From Trochalopteron elliotii (taxonomy: Eukaryota > Chordata > Aves > Passeriformes > Leiothrichidae), in NCBI GenBank assembly GCA_024734555.1, contig JANPWX010019140.1, forward strand, positions 376,290 through 440,289: a stretch of DNA of 64,000 nt, read 5' to 3'. The translations under genes and the position numbers were made by a program. The notes under the pieces were generated by a model, which was not told the origin of the DNA, ran no database searches, and worked only from the letters and a program-made list of their open reading frames with translations. Positions 51,301-63,100 of this stretch are shown one piece after another (within the stretch, counting starts at the first letter, position 1; the number at the start of each line of letters is the position of its first letter).

Positions 51301-54112
51301 GCATGTATTTGAGCAAAAGGAGGTGAGGCGTGGTGAATGGCTTCAGTTCAAATGCATTAGCAGAAAGAAACAGGAGAACAATAGAGAAAACTCCATTGAA
51401 TAGACTCACTAGAAGTTTGTTTCAGAAGAAATATTTTGCACACTGTAAGTTTTAAAGAAAGGCTGAAGGATGAAAGATTGCTGGTGATTCAAAGCATCTG
51501 TAAGTAGAAATAAGCTTTGCAGCAGTTGAGGTTTGTGCAATAAAGCTTGCTCCAGGACTGTCTTGAGCTCCAGCTTTGCACTCTCCCCACAGTGCCTTCC
51601 TGTGCATTTCACTGTCTTTAGGTGCCTCTGCTCTCCATGCACTAGAGAAGACTCAAAATTGGAAACCAGAAAAAAATAGAAAAATAGAAAATTTTGTGTC
51701 AAGTCAGCATTCAATCAGGAGAACGCTGTTGCCATCTGTTGAAGCAGTTATTTTTATGAGTTAGGATGTACCTAGCGAAAGCTAAGAGTTAGGTTCTTGA
51801 AAATCAAACACACTATTAGTAAATTCTAAAGAAATTTAGTTCTTAACAACCTTTATCTTCAGGTTTCGAAATATGACCAACATTGAGTTAATCTGGAAGA
51901 GAACTGGTGTCTGATAGCTGCTTTGCTTTGCTTCTTAGGGAGGTTAGTTATCAAAATATCATGTGCTTCTTTCCCAGCTGTTTTTCCACTGTCTCTGTTA
52001 AGCTACACAAAGGATAAAACCCCAACCCATACAATTACATTGCCTGTACTATTATTCAGAGCTCATAAACTTATTACACATTTTGCTTTTCTTACAGAGT
52101 TGTTTTGTGTTCTCTGCAAAGCCTTATACTCCCTGTTCAAGTAAAATAGAATAATCATCATAGAAATAGAAATAAAATCCTACCTATTGTGTACTTTGGA
52201 CAGATTGTCTTATGATATCCAGACTCATGTATTGTCCAGCAGGTTTTGAATCATGTGGTTTTAGAATCTCAGTTCTCATTTCATTAAAGGTCATAGTGAG
52301 CTCTCAGGATTGTGGGGGGAAAAAACAAAAGGTGATGAAAACCAATATATCATTACCTGAGACTGGTCAGCCTTAGCTTTGTACTATCAAATTTTGATAA
52401 TACTTCTTAAAAGTATCTTGTCACCAGACAAGGACAGGGAAGCATGATATTTTGTATGGTGTCATGAGGTCCTCCTCTGATCTCAGTGTTACTATGAATA
52501 AGGCATGGTAACACTTTCAGATTTGTTATGCACAACTGAAGTTGTTGGCTTTTTTGACAGTGCTCTTGTTTGTTAGATTGTAAAGCGTGTTATTTGTTTC
52601 ATCTTGTTTTTTAGTAACAGCAGATGTTTTTATTTTCTGGATATTGCTAGGCTCATGACAACTGGATATCTTCCATGAGGGGACTCAGTGGCAGGAGGAT
52701 AACAAGCAGTTATATTTCCCTGGGACTGCTAAAACTCATTTAACTTTGCTCTCATAAACGTTCACAAGCTGTTAATGAGGGAAAGGGAGGAAAATATAGC
52801 GATCTGCTCTCAGAAGAGGATTCTCTTTGAATTTACTCTGTTTATCTTCCTGTCAACTGCAGTAGGTCCTGACCTTCAATTTTAATAAGAAATTTTTTGG
52901 GTGGTTGAGTTTTTTTTATATGAAGAACTAAACATTACCAGTTTCACCATCGGCACTTTCCACATCAGACTTTGATGAAAAGGGGCACAGCAGCTTTCTC
53001 TGACCACAGCTCTGGGACTTCATCTGACTCTCCTTGCAGTCTCCAGAGTCTGATCCTGCTGCTGGCCCTTACACTATCCCCTCCTCTCAGATCCACCACC
53101 ATTCTCTCTCCTCTTCCATTGCATTTGCCAAGCAGCTACTCAGGAAATCTCAGCAGAATTCAGGATCTGGCCCAGAATTGTCATCAATTGATGTATTTCA
53201 GCTGTAGGGAAAACGGTAAGTCAGAGCCTGAGAAACAGGCAAGGGGGGAAGTAGGCTCAGTCTTTCTGAGCAAACCCTGTCAACAAAAACTGACTTGCCA
53301 GATGCTGTTGCTTAGAGGCTTGAATTTCCTCTGGGGGCAGGATAGCATAGTTGCTTAGTCTTTGTAGATACAGAGTATTTCCCTACTGTTTTGTAGTTAC
53401 GAGTGGGTGTCAGGCCGTTTGTGTGGAGGTTTGCATGGTTTTGTTACTTGCTGAGACTGAAAGTAAGCCTAGGACTACATAACAATACAAAGTTTGCACT
53501 TAATTCTCAGGGAACTAATTTTACTGCTTATTAAGATGACAGAATTAAACCTTTCCCAATATCTGTAGTCATTTAGGAAAGTTAGAATAAATGAATAATT
53601 AAATCTTGTTTGTGACAGCTGATTTGTCAAATGAAAGCAGTATTCACTGAATTGTGCCTCTTTCCTTCCTGTATGGTGCAAGAATGAGAAAATTAATTTG
53701 CCCTATGTAGTTCAGACAGGTAAGCTGGGATTGCACAGAAAAAGTATCTTGAATAGCAGCTTCTTCAGTTGCAAGAATATAAATAAAAACAGGAAGAAAA
53801 CCCAAAACCCCCCTGCTGTGTTAGTTAATACATGGAAAATACATATTTTCATGGATAGAGATCAAAATGGAACCAGAGCTGATGATAGGTAATACTTGTG
53901 GGTCAATTACTTAGCATAACCCATGATCAGCTGAGGCATCAATAGGCTGATCAGAAAATAGCACTGATAATCTAGCAGCCACTTGGTCTTCTGTTAACAG
54001 ATTTAAAATATGGATATATGCTTTGATTTATTTTTTTTAATATTAGAAATTTTTATGTTGTTGGTTTTATACATTTTACACTGGCAGTGTGAATGAACTG
54101 CAAGAGATTATT
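48340..54112. other. Non-coding stretch with one candidate exon
   Basis: No gene was recognised. A C/A homopolymer patch borders the gap. A second A/C-rich patch (about 49,320-49,367) contains CAACAACAAC units. A segment at 53,091-53,215 is bordered by good acceptor and donor signals and is open in one frame. Frames up to 128 codons in the stretch have no domain. Confidence 0.5.
53091..53215 (+). other. Candidate exon with strong splice signals
   Basis: A strong pyrimidine tract ending in CTCAG (to 53,090) and a strong donor GTAAGT (from 53,216) delimit 125 bases. One frame is open across the whole segment, continuing the 128-codon reading frame that begins at 52,972. The other two frames contain stops. 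The predicted peptide is rich in S, L and P and matches no family I recognise. The base composition is more GC-rich than the flanks. Chance is possible. Confidence 0.2.
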
Positions 54113-54150
54113 GCTTATTTGTATGAGCAAATAAACTCATGCAAATAAGC
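54113..54150. promoter_or_regulatory. Near-perfect 15-bp inverted repeat containing an ATGCAAAT octamer
   Basis: Left arm GCTTATTTGTATGAG (54,113-54,127) and right arm CTCATGCAAATAAGC (54,136-54,150) are complementary at 14 of 15 positions around an eight-base loop. The right arm contains ATGCAAAT (54,139-54,146), the consensus POU-domain octamer. The left arm carries a one-base variant of it in the opposite orientation. Regulatory function is inference. Confidence 0.35.
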
Positions 54151-55502
54151 TATCATTTTCTTACTTTAAAATTAATCCAGTAAAAGGCATTTAAATAATT
54201 TCAAGCATTTTCTAGAACTAACCAGCCTTTCATCCTGATCAAAACCAAGCAGAAGTAAAGAATTTTCAATCTTCGTAGCAATAATCAATGGGGCTGGTAA
54301 ATCTGGATAAAATTAATCTGCTGACATGTAATCTCTAAAGAAATTGTTAAAAAACAACAACAAATGAAGACTCCTGTCTTCAGCTTCTCAGCCTGTATTT
54401 CATATCACCAGAGACTGGACTAAAATGAGCTTTCATTTGTATCTGGTGTGCTTTTTTAAAATATTGCTACCTTGATTTGTAATTCATTTTCCATTACTGT
54501 GTTGACATTTTCTATTGATAAAGAGTGTCAAAGGGCTAATTAACTAAACAAATAGTTTAAAAATTCAAATATTCTAGTGAGTCTAAAATGCAGTAAAATA
54601 ATAACAAAAAAAATCCCTCTCCGCATGAAAAAAAAAGTCTACAGTAAGATTGGGAAGTTCCTCTCTGAAACCACATTATTTCAGCTGTGAGGGTCATCTT
54701 TGTGGAACAGCTTTTTTTAATTCCCATGAAAAATTTTAGCCTTCTTGAAACCCTCTGGATGTATATAAGGGAACTGTGTGATCGATATGATGTATCTAAT
54801 CTAACTGGCAATTTGGGCAATTTTTCTGAGAAAAATTATTCATTATCCTACCATGAAGGAGAAAGCTGAGACCAAACCACCAGGTTTCCTTCACTCAAAA
54901 TATGTCTCAGTTTCAAAAGAGGCCTTAAATTTCCTTGGGTTTTTTAAAAGAATTTTACAATATCTTTCATCTTAGAGACTATTACCTGTTGGGTTCCTGC
55001 CTAGGAGTAACAGATAAGCCATAAAGATTAATGATTCAGTAATTAAAGGTACTGTGATTCTTTAGAAATACAGTTGTTAGGAATCTCATTTGAAAAGAAT
55101 GTTTGTCTTTTCCTCATGTCTTTTCCTGATACCAAGGAACATAAGTCACAACACAATCCACTGACAAATATGCTGGCTAAGATTTAACCTAAAAGCAACC
55201 ACGTTTGTAAACTATTACAAGTTAATTGATTGTATTAAACAAGTAGTTGAATACAAATGACTGCAAATGAATCACTAAGTTAATAAAATAGCTTATATAA
55301 CATTTTAAAAGCAAACATGGAATAAATGAAAAGCATCAAATATTTCCATTTATGTTTCTACTACACTAATTTGTAGTCCTTATGTAGTGATTGTCTTGAG
55401 AAAGGTGGCAATTTTTATTAAAATGTCTTTGAAATAGATGAGTATCTATTTACAAGAAATGTCTTGGTGGCTGCCACATCGAAGGCCATTTAGGAGCTAA
55501 GT
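54151..55502. other. AT-rich non-coding stretch, nothing recognised
   Basis: No gene, RNA or known repeat was recognised. Confidence 0.6.
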
Positions 55503-55575
55503 TTCATAGAATCACAAAATATCCTGAATTGCAAGGAACCCACAAGGATCATCAAGTTCAACAGTTTGTCAAGGT
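55503..55575 (-). mobile_element. CR1 3'-end fragment, minus strand (about 70 bases)
   Basis: Plus-strand TTCATAGAATCACAAAATAT followed by CCTGAATTGCAAGG, then CCCACAAGGATCATCAAG and TTCAAC is the antisense of the final bases of an avian CR1 3' end. It belongs to the tail type with CAGGATATTC in sense, as in the long copy at 39.1-40.7 kb. The fragment is short, with the element cut off within the 3' UTR. Confidence 0.88.
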
Positions 55576-56581
55576 AGGTTTTATTGCATCATTCAAGAAA
55601 ACTGCAGATGTAAACTACTTCTACTGTGTAATATATATACAGTAACAGGTTTTGGACTGCCTTAAACTAAAATATATCTGGAACTCTGGCTAGGAGTAGG
55701 ACCATACAAATGTAATTTATGAAATGTAAAGTGATTAGGAAGCCTGGCAATAAACTGAAAACTCTTTTCTGTATACCAGATATCTTGTCACTGATGCTTG
55801 GCAGGGCTATAGTCAAAGATCAGATTTTTAAAAAGTGGTCAGATGGTTGAAGAAGAGATGGATAGATCATAAATTATGTATCTAAAAATGGAAAACTGCT
55901 TCAAAATTCCTGGCTGTCATGGCATAACCTTTGCCATATGAGGCATTCAGAGACATTTAAAAACAAACAGAATCCTTGAAGATTTGTCTTGTGTATATTT
56001 GTACGTATTTTAGACTCATTCCTCTCTGTGGAAGAATCCTGAAACAACAAAACACTGGAAAGCAAAGAAAAATGGAAAACACATTTTATTAGTGGCACTC
56101 TGACTCTGCTTAACACAGTCAGTGCATCCCAAAGGGCAGCACCAAATTCAGCACAAGCTAGAGAAATTCCAGTAACCTTTCTTTAAGGAAAATCTGATGG
56201 TAAAGGGGAAAACAATCTTATCCATACTAGGCCATATTGTGGAGCTTCTGACAATTCTCATATCATCATAAAAAACCCTTTTGTACTGGGCATGGGGGTA
56301 TCATGGCTTCTGCAACTTCCCTTTATTTTTCATAGAATATTTATTACCAAGGTGGAAAGTAGTGATTGTAGAATCTTCAGGTGTTGGAGAAGTTCAAATT
56401 TCAATCAGCAGCTTTTGCTACAGCAAGTGCTTAATTTTACATAAATAAGCTACAAGCTGACACAAAGCAAAGGATGTTTTGAGCCTGAAGCTGAAAGTTT
56501 GAGAGCACTACCCAGAGGTTATAAAGACAGTTGTTTCATTACAGTTTAACTATCAATAACAAAACCAGCATCCACTGCATT
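55576..56581. other. AT-rich non-coding stretch, nothing recognised
   Basis: No gene, RNA or known repeat was recognised. Confidence 0.6.
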
Positions 56582-56617
56582 AAATTAAGAATCAACAGAC
56601 TAGTTGATTCTTAATTT
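56582..56617. other. Perfect 15-bp inverted repeat (hairpin)
   Basis: AAATTAAGAATCAAC (56,582-56,596) and GTTGATTCTTAATTT (56,603-56,617) are exact reverse complements around the six-base loop AGACTA. No known terminal inverted repeat, small RNA or binding-site family was recognised. The arms carry ATTAAG and TTGATT words. Confidence 0.9.
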
Positions 56618-56949
56618 GATCTGTCGTAAAGTGTCTCACAAATTTGGAGAGACAAAATTCTTTCATGAATGTTTGAGTTATCTTCGAGTTAGATGAAGAA
56701 AAATGAACAGTAACCAAGGCAGTTGTGAAAACACAGTTTCAGAACAGTTCAGCTTGCATCTCTAGTTTCACTAAAGTGCGTGTAAATACTTAACTAGGAA
56801 TTGACTACTTGCAAGGGAAGGACTTTGCTGGAAATTATTTTAAAAGAATTGGAAAGAGAATTAAGAGTTATTGTCAAATGAAGAGAAAGAAAATATTAGA
56901 AGAAATTGTGAAAGAAGGTAAAATATCCTGAGATTTCAAATTTGTTCTC

Positions 56950-57104
56950 AGGAAAGTGTGGAATCACTGTCCTTGGAAGTGTCAAAAAACAAATTAACAT
57001 GGCACTTTGTGATATAATTTAGTGGGCATGGTGGTGTTTGGCTGAAGGTTGAACTTTCTGATCCTAGAGGTCTTTTGCAAACTCTTCTACAATTCCATGA
57101 TCTA
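56950..57104 (+). mobile_element. CR1 3'-end fragment, plus strand
   Basis: CCTTGGAAGTGTCAAAAAAC, then TTAGTGGGCATGGTGGTG, the CTGAAGGTTGAACTTTC block, GATCCTAGAGGTCTTTTGC and a decayed AATTCCATGATCTAG tail follow the sense 3' end of an avian CR1 in order. About 155 bases remain and the left boundary is approximate. Confidence 0.92.
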
Positions 57105-60035
57105 GAAAGCAACAAAAATGCATATCAGTATGTGTCATTGACATCTGCTGCAGAGAACCAAAGTTTTGAGCTATAATATGGAAAGGCTATGGAGAAACAG
57201 ACAGGAAGATAATATGAAATGCTTGAGCAGCATAAGAGGATAGTTCACTGATGGATTCTAAAGACAGTTTCTAAAACTTTAAATACTTTGTAAGTTAGCA
57301 TATCATAAATCCAACAACGCCTCTTCATGTTTCTTCTGCTCTTTTACATTTTTAAATAGTGTTTTATTGTTTTTTAATGATGACATCAAAAAAGTAGCCT
57401 CTTGTTCTACCAATTGTATATGTAGACTGGGATTCCTTTTGGTCACCAGCAAATTAGTCATCTAGTGCAAAATTGGATGTTTAAGTTATTAAGTTTGTGG
57501 TAGAGAAGAACTATTCCTTTTAGACAGGGTGTGTAGGATGTGTCATTCTCAAGAAGTCTCTCCCTGGTTAGCTGTGACAGTAGTTTATCCTGTTTGTGTA
57601 CTTTTTACATGGGTAATATTTGGTGAGATGAGTCTAGCCCACAGACAAAAAAACCAGGACATGCTACTTGGGACCCAGGTTGCTGTAGCAAAGAAAAGCT
57701 GAAGGGTATCTATGGTTAACTTCTAGATGTATGCTTATGTAGTTCACGTGCATGTAAAACTTGCAGTTTGGTTACTAAAATGAGGATGTATTTGCATGTG
57801 CAATGTTTATCTGTGTTTCTTTAGGTAAACATAAACCATATTGATACAAAAGTGCTTCTTTCTGAATGCAACCTTTTTCTAGAGAGGCTCACCCTTTTCT
57901 TACATGAAACCCAGTAATCTTTGTCAGGTTTCCCCATGCAATGCTGTTTTCTGAAACCTTGTATGTTATGACATCCAGATGAAAGCGAATGTGATTCAGT
58001 AGAAAAACTTGTTCACAGAAACAGTCTCCTAATCCAGTTAGCTGTTTAATTGCAGGTCTAGGAACAGCTTGCTTCTGCATATATTCAAATTTTAATTGTC
58101 TGCTGAGTATAGAACTTCATATAATTTCTAAAATCCAGGAGCTGTATCATAATTGTTCTTAGTCAGATAGTCTACTAGTGTTCTAAGGCGAGTGCACCTG
58201 CATGGATGCAGACAACAATTACATTTAGAATAATGCTGTGCCATGGAAGTCACGTGCAAGATAAACTCTCCAAGGATCCAACATAAGTCCACAGAAGCAG
58301 AAGTCCATTTCACATCATGTTTTTCACAAGGGTCTTCCATGTAGTTTTGTCTCCAGCTCCTGGATCAGGACTTCTGACTTAATCTAGGATTTTCTGCAAT
58401 TAGACATTTCCTTGATCACACCTCTGATGGTGTTCTGAGGTCTTTCTGGGTCATCTCCCCCACCACCTTTGGGTTCTTATATTTTGACACAGGGAGTCTT
58501 CACACAAGCAGACAACTAGGCAACCAGACCTTTCCTGAGACATCTCAGTCATGTGGGAATGAGGGGATTTGCCACTCAAAGGGGTAAAAAAGCCATTGCC
58601 GTGTTTCTCCCACCGTCATCAGGGGATGAATAAAGCCATCACAGGGAGGTGAGAGAAAACAATCCTGGTTTTGCTACTGCTGCTGCTGCAGGTGCAGGCA
58701 AGAAAGAAAGAAAGGTGTCCTTGCTGTCATAAAAACTCTGTGTTTCTCATAAATCTTGACTCTGAGCTGGTGGTGGAAGCAACACCAATAGACTTGCCTT
58801 TCCAATGCATGGTGGGTCTGTGGCTGCTTTGCCAGTCCTGCAGAAAACTGCTCTAGGTGACTGCTCTCATCTTTTTCTAGAGCTGCTCCTCATTATCTAC
58901 GTGGGAAATGCACCGTGCATGCAATGCCTGAATTCCCTTTGTGTAGATACGTAACTACTTTATCCTCGGAGATTTAGCTCACATACCTCACACAAGGCAG
59001 GTCAGAGAATCATTTTCCAACACAATCAGTACAGAGCCAAATTGACTTTTTTCATGGCAGTCCCTCAGAAAATCTTGTTTATATTGTGCAAACAACTTTC
59101 AGGGGAGGAAAAAGAGAACAATCAGCTATTCATGCAACAGCATTGGTTTGGCTAGAGGAAATGTTCCTAAACCCTTACAATTGTTTTTGAATGCTAGCCC
59201 GTGTGAAACACAGAAGTAATGTTATGTTAAATGCAATTTCAAGTAGCTAGGGGTGAAGAAGCTTACCAAGGACAAATGTCTACAAGCATTTGGGTTGCCA
59301 GACAGACAAAAGGAAAAAAGTGAATTTTCTTAGGCAAGGAACTACAAACTAAAATTCTGTCATCATATTAAAGGCATATTAAAAATGAAATACACAATAT
59401 TTAGCCTTCTTAGCAATTTTCAGAATAATTTTTACCCCAGGCATATTTAAGATTATTCTTTCTGTCTGATTTCTTTTATGATGTGTCTTTACTTGTCCTT
59501 ATCTAACACAATTGCTTTTAATTAAGGTGATCTGGATGTAGACTCGGCAGCTGTTGCAGTGGGGTAAATCACAACCAAGTCCTTCAGTGCAGAGATGCAG
59601 AGATGTAGAGAGGAAGGAGATGTCAGGGTGCCAATTTACAAATGATGAATAGCATTTTGCTCTTCCACATTAGAGTTGAGTGTGTTGTCAGCTTCTCCTG
59701 AAGCTGGCACAAAGAGAGGCATATGAGCCCAGATACATCCCTTCTAAGCCATGGCACTTATCTGAGGCATCTAAACTAGAAGCTTACTTAACTTTGTCCT
59801 CATGTCTAATTGGACAGTACAGGCATATCTGGAAGGTAATTCAGCACACTTAGAATCTGGCTGATTCCCTGCAGGTGCCCTCAGCTGGTTCCTTTGGCTT
59901 GCAGAGGATGGAATGCTAGTTTATGTGCCCTAACTGGTCTACAGTTAGATGAGGAAATGTAGACCACCATCCTCTGCTGCCTGTTTGTATTGTCACCCCC
60001 AGTTAGGCTCCAAGGCTTTGCAATGAATAGAGATG
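57105..60035. other. Non-coding stretch, nothing recognised
   Basis: No gene or known repeat was recognised. A short CTGCTGCTGCTG run lies at about 58,676-58,689. Region 58,340-58,690 is somewhat GC-richer than its flanks but shows no homology I can name. Confidence 0.55.
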
Positions 60036-60095
<60 letters not shown>

Positions 60096-60109
60096 CAGAT
60101 AGATAGATA
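60036..60109. repeat. (GATA)n microsatellite
   Basis: About 18 tandem GATA units, perfect except one GACA unit near 60,093-60,098. Long perfect GATA arrays are usually length-polymorphic. It makes a repetitive minus-strand I-Y-L-S frame that is not a gene. Confidence 0.98.
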
Positions 60110-63100
60110 AAAATGAAAACCATAACCAAAGAGGCAGCAATCTTTTGGAGAATTGCCTCAGTCAAGGAGAGCAGTATGTATCAGGGTCATGATGCTATTA
60201 ATACCTTGTGTAGCACAGCACCCACAGCTCTAAACCAAGGCATGTTGCTTTGCCTATGCCTTGTCCATATAAACATGGACATTGTGTACAGTTTCCTACT
60301 ACTAACTTCTTTAGGTCCACTTGTCTTCTTGAAGTTCAGAGGAAAAATCTATGTATGGCCCTGAATCCCAAACAGGGAAAATGTGCCAGGGTTTCTTCTG
60401 TACGTGGGAATTTGGATTGTTCTTCCAAGGAGACATTTTTTATGTATTTATCAGACACAGCAATTTATTCAGTGTTTCAGAACGCACTACCAATATACTA
60501 TTCCAGGCTTGAGGAGTTGTACAGCAAATTAGGGCAACATCCAAATGGGAATTCAAGTGTTGCAATGCTGAGGCTTGCACAGCTAAGACATATAATCTCT
60601 ACAGGGGAGTCCAAAGATGAAAATGGCCCTTCTTACCCTCTGCAATGCACAAGGACTAACAGGTTAATGAAAATCAGATTCAGAAGCACATTGAGTAGGG
60701 ACCCATATGAATCAAAAGTAGGAAAGTCTGAGGACCACGGTGTGGCTACAGTGATTTGCTGTCCAATGTTAAACCAACAATAATATATATACTAATAGTT
60801 CAGAATCTGCCAAAGGACTGCTTTTCTTTCTGAAATGTAAGGAGGCAGAGTACTCCTGTTTTCCATGTGTCAGTCTGACACCAGTAACCCTGTCGACTGA
60901 ATTCACAACTACCTTATTAACAGAACCTTTAATTCTTATGTATTTAATTCTTTTTAAGTACTTTAACAGCAGGGGAATGCCAAAGAGGCTCTTCCCAGAA
61001 AAATAACAACCAAAAGGGATGATGTTGGAAACAAGGCATGAGGAAACAGAAGCTACATTTCGTCTGTGTGTGAAGGTGCCATTTCAATGGCTGTACAATT
61101 CCCACAGCAAATTTGCAGTGCCAGGAAGAGTGAGTGGGCAGCAATTTGGATGGGGTGCTTGCACAAAGATCACAGGAGAAATGCTGGCAGCACTTCCCCC
61201 CTTGTTGTTTAGGGCTGTGACACAAAGTGGATGTGGTAGGATCAGTATTCAAGAAGAAGTACATAAATAATCCCTTGACTGAAAATAGTTCCACCAAGAT
61301 GTTAGTCATCTGGGGTAGGGCCCAAACCACAGCATACTGATCGAAGAAAGCTTGGAGCCTTGCCTAATCCAAAAGATGTGAAGCAGAAACAAGAATGGTC
61401 TGCTCTGCTGCTGTGTACTGTAGGAGCTGCAGCATCTCTAGATTTGCTGTATTTTATATAGACAATGTTACCTACCAGTGTAAAAAAAAATCTGTACTGG
61501 TTGCACAGCTTCACGGTTTGGCTAGCTGTGTTTCTTCAAGGGAAAAAAGTGTTTTTTCCTAAGTAGTTCTGTTATTTTAGTTACAATTTAGATTAAAAGG
61601 GAATCTGATGAGCAAGGAAAATTTGATTTTGGTTAGAAGCAGCAAAACAAACCCTGAACCCTTATCTGGAGAATCACCTTCTACAGTGCTAATGGAGAAA
61701 AAAATCCAAATTCAGAGTAAAGCAAAAGATTTATTAAAGCCCAAGCTTAAGTGTTTTTGAGAGTCTACTTGACTTCCAGATGTTAACACAACAAGTGGGC
61801 TGCTTCTCTCATGGACTTTTTATCCTGCTGCTCTCAGAAACCCAAACCTAAACTGAAGTCCATATCTGACACAATTTGGGCTGGTGGTCTGTCTAAAATC
61901 TGCAGCAATTTCCCTTCTTCCACAAAGGGATCTTGTTTGCATGCATGGATTTATATTCAGCATGCCAAGGACTATTGTAACTAATATAAACTATTAGTTA
62001 AATTGGGAAATTTGATCTAGAATAAGAATTTCACTGCATCCCTATGATAGGTACAAAACCTATATCCCCTAAACCAGGCAACAGAAAGCATTTAATCTCT
62101 ATTGTGAAGCAGAAATCTACTTCAGAGTCTTTGCCTTTTTTTTTGTTTAACTAATGGAAAAAGTATAAGCAGGACATACTTTGTAGTCTTGTTTTGACAT
62201 TATCCATATTTATTTTCCCTCAAGAAAACTGGGGAAATATAATCTAGATTAAATAAGCATATGCATGTGTTCAAGTTGTTGCTCATTTTGGTAGTATTTA
62301 TTAATGTGGTGTTGTTAAACCAGGAGGCCATTTCAAATCTATCTCTGTATGTCTCCTCTGGGCCAAAAGAATAAATAATTTCCATTCTGAAGTGGCCATG
62401 TCCATTCTGCACACACAAGTAAACAAGCAGAAAAAAGGCAGAGTATTAATGCCTTGGAGTTATTGTTGTATGTGTTGTTTCTTTCAGAGTCTCTGTGCTG
62501 TCATGTCTCATTGCAAATGCCTCTTAAAAACCTGATGACATCCTGAGTGTCTGCAGCATGAGAAAAATTTTACAAGTCAGAGTTCAATCACAAGAACAGC
62601 AGTACAAAGTATTAAGGCCAGCAGAGATATGGATAGTCTTGCTTTGATTTATGTATAAGACAAAAAAAGAGAAATGCTCATTAAATGATTTCTTTTCCGT
62701 TTGAACATTTCATAAATCTGCACCAGTCCTGGGTTTGGAAAAATATTTCAGTTTTTAACAGGGATTAGCAAATATCAGGAGTTTGATCCATGACTTGGCT
62801 TTCACTTTTATTTCAGTCTGAGGAAAGATGATCTCAATTGCTTCTTTGTCTTTCAAAAAATTTTAACTTTTATTGGTGTAAATGAGGTTTTACCTTTTAT
62901 GAGCAGCCCATATTTCACAATGATTTTAATTGAATCCTCCCTTTTTGAAAGCAGTAATTTCTATGAGAATTAACCAGTGTGACTAGTTTTAAAAAGGTTA
63001 TTTTTACAGAAAGGGGTAACAGTCAAATTCTCATACAAAAAATTCATCCCAAATCTGTGATGATATTTTATTTTATGTGCACCTTGACAGTTTCTGCAGC

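Noticed and set aside
59881..60165. Minus-strand frame with I-Y-L-S repeats
   Set aside because: It is the translation of the GATA microsatellite.
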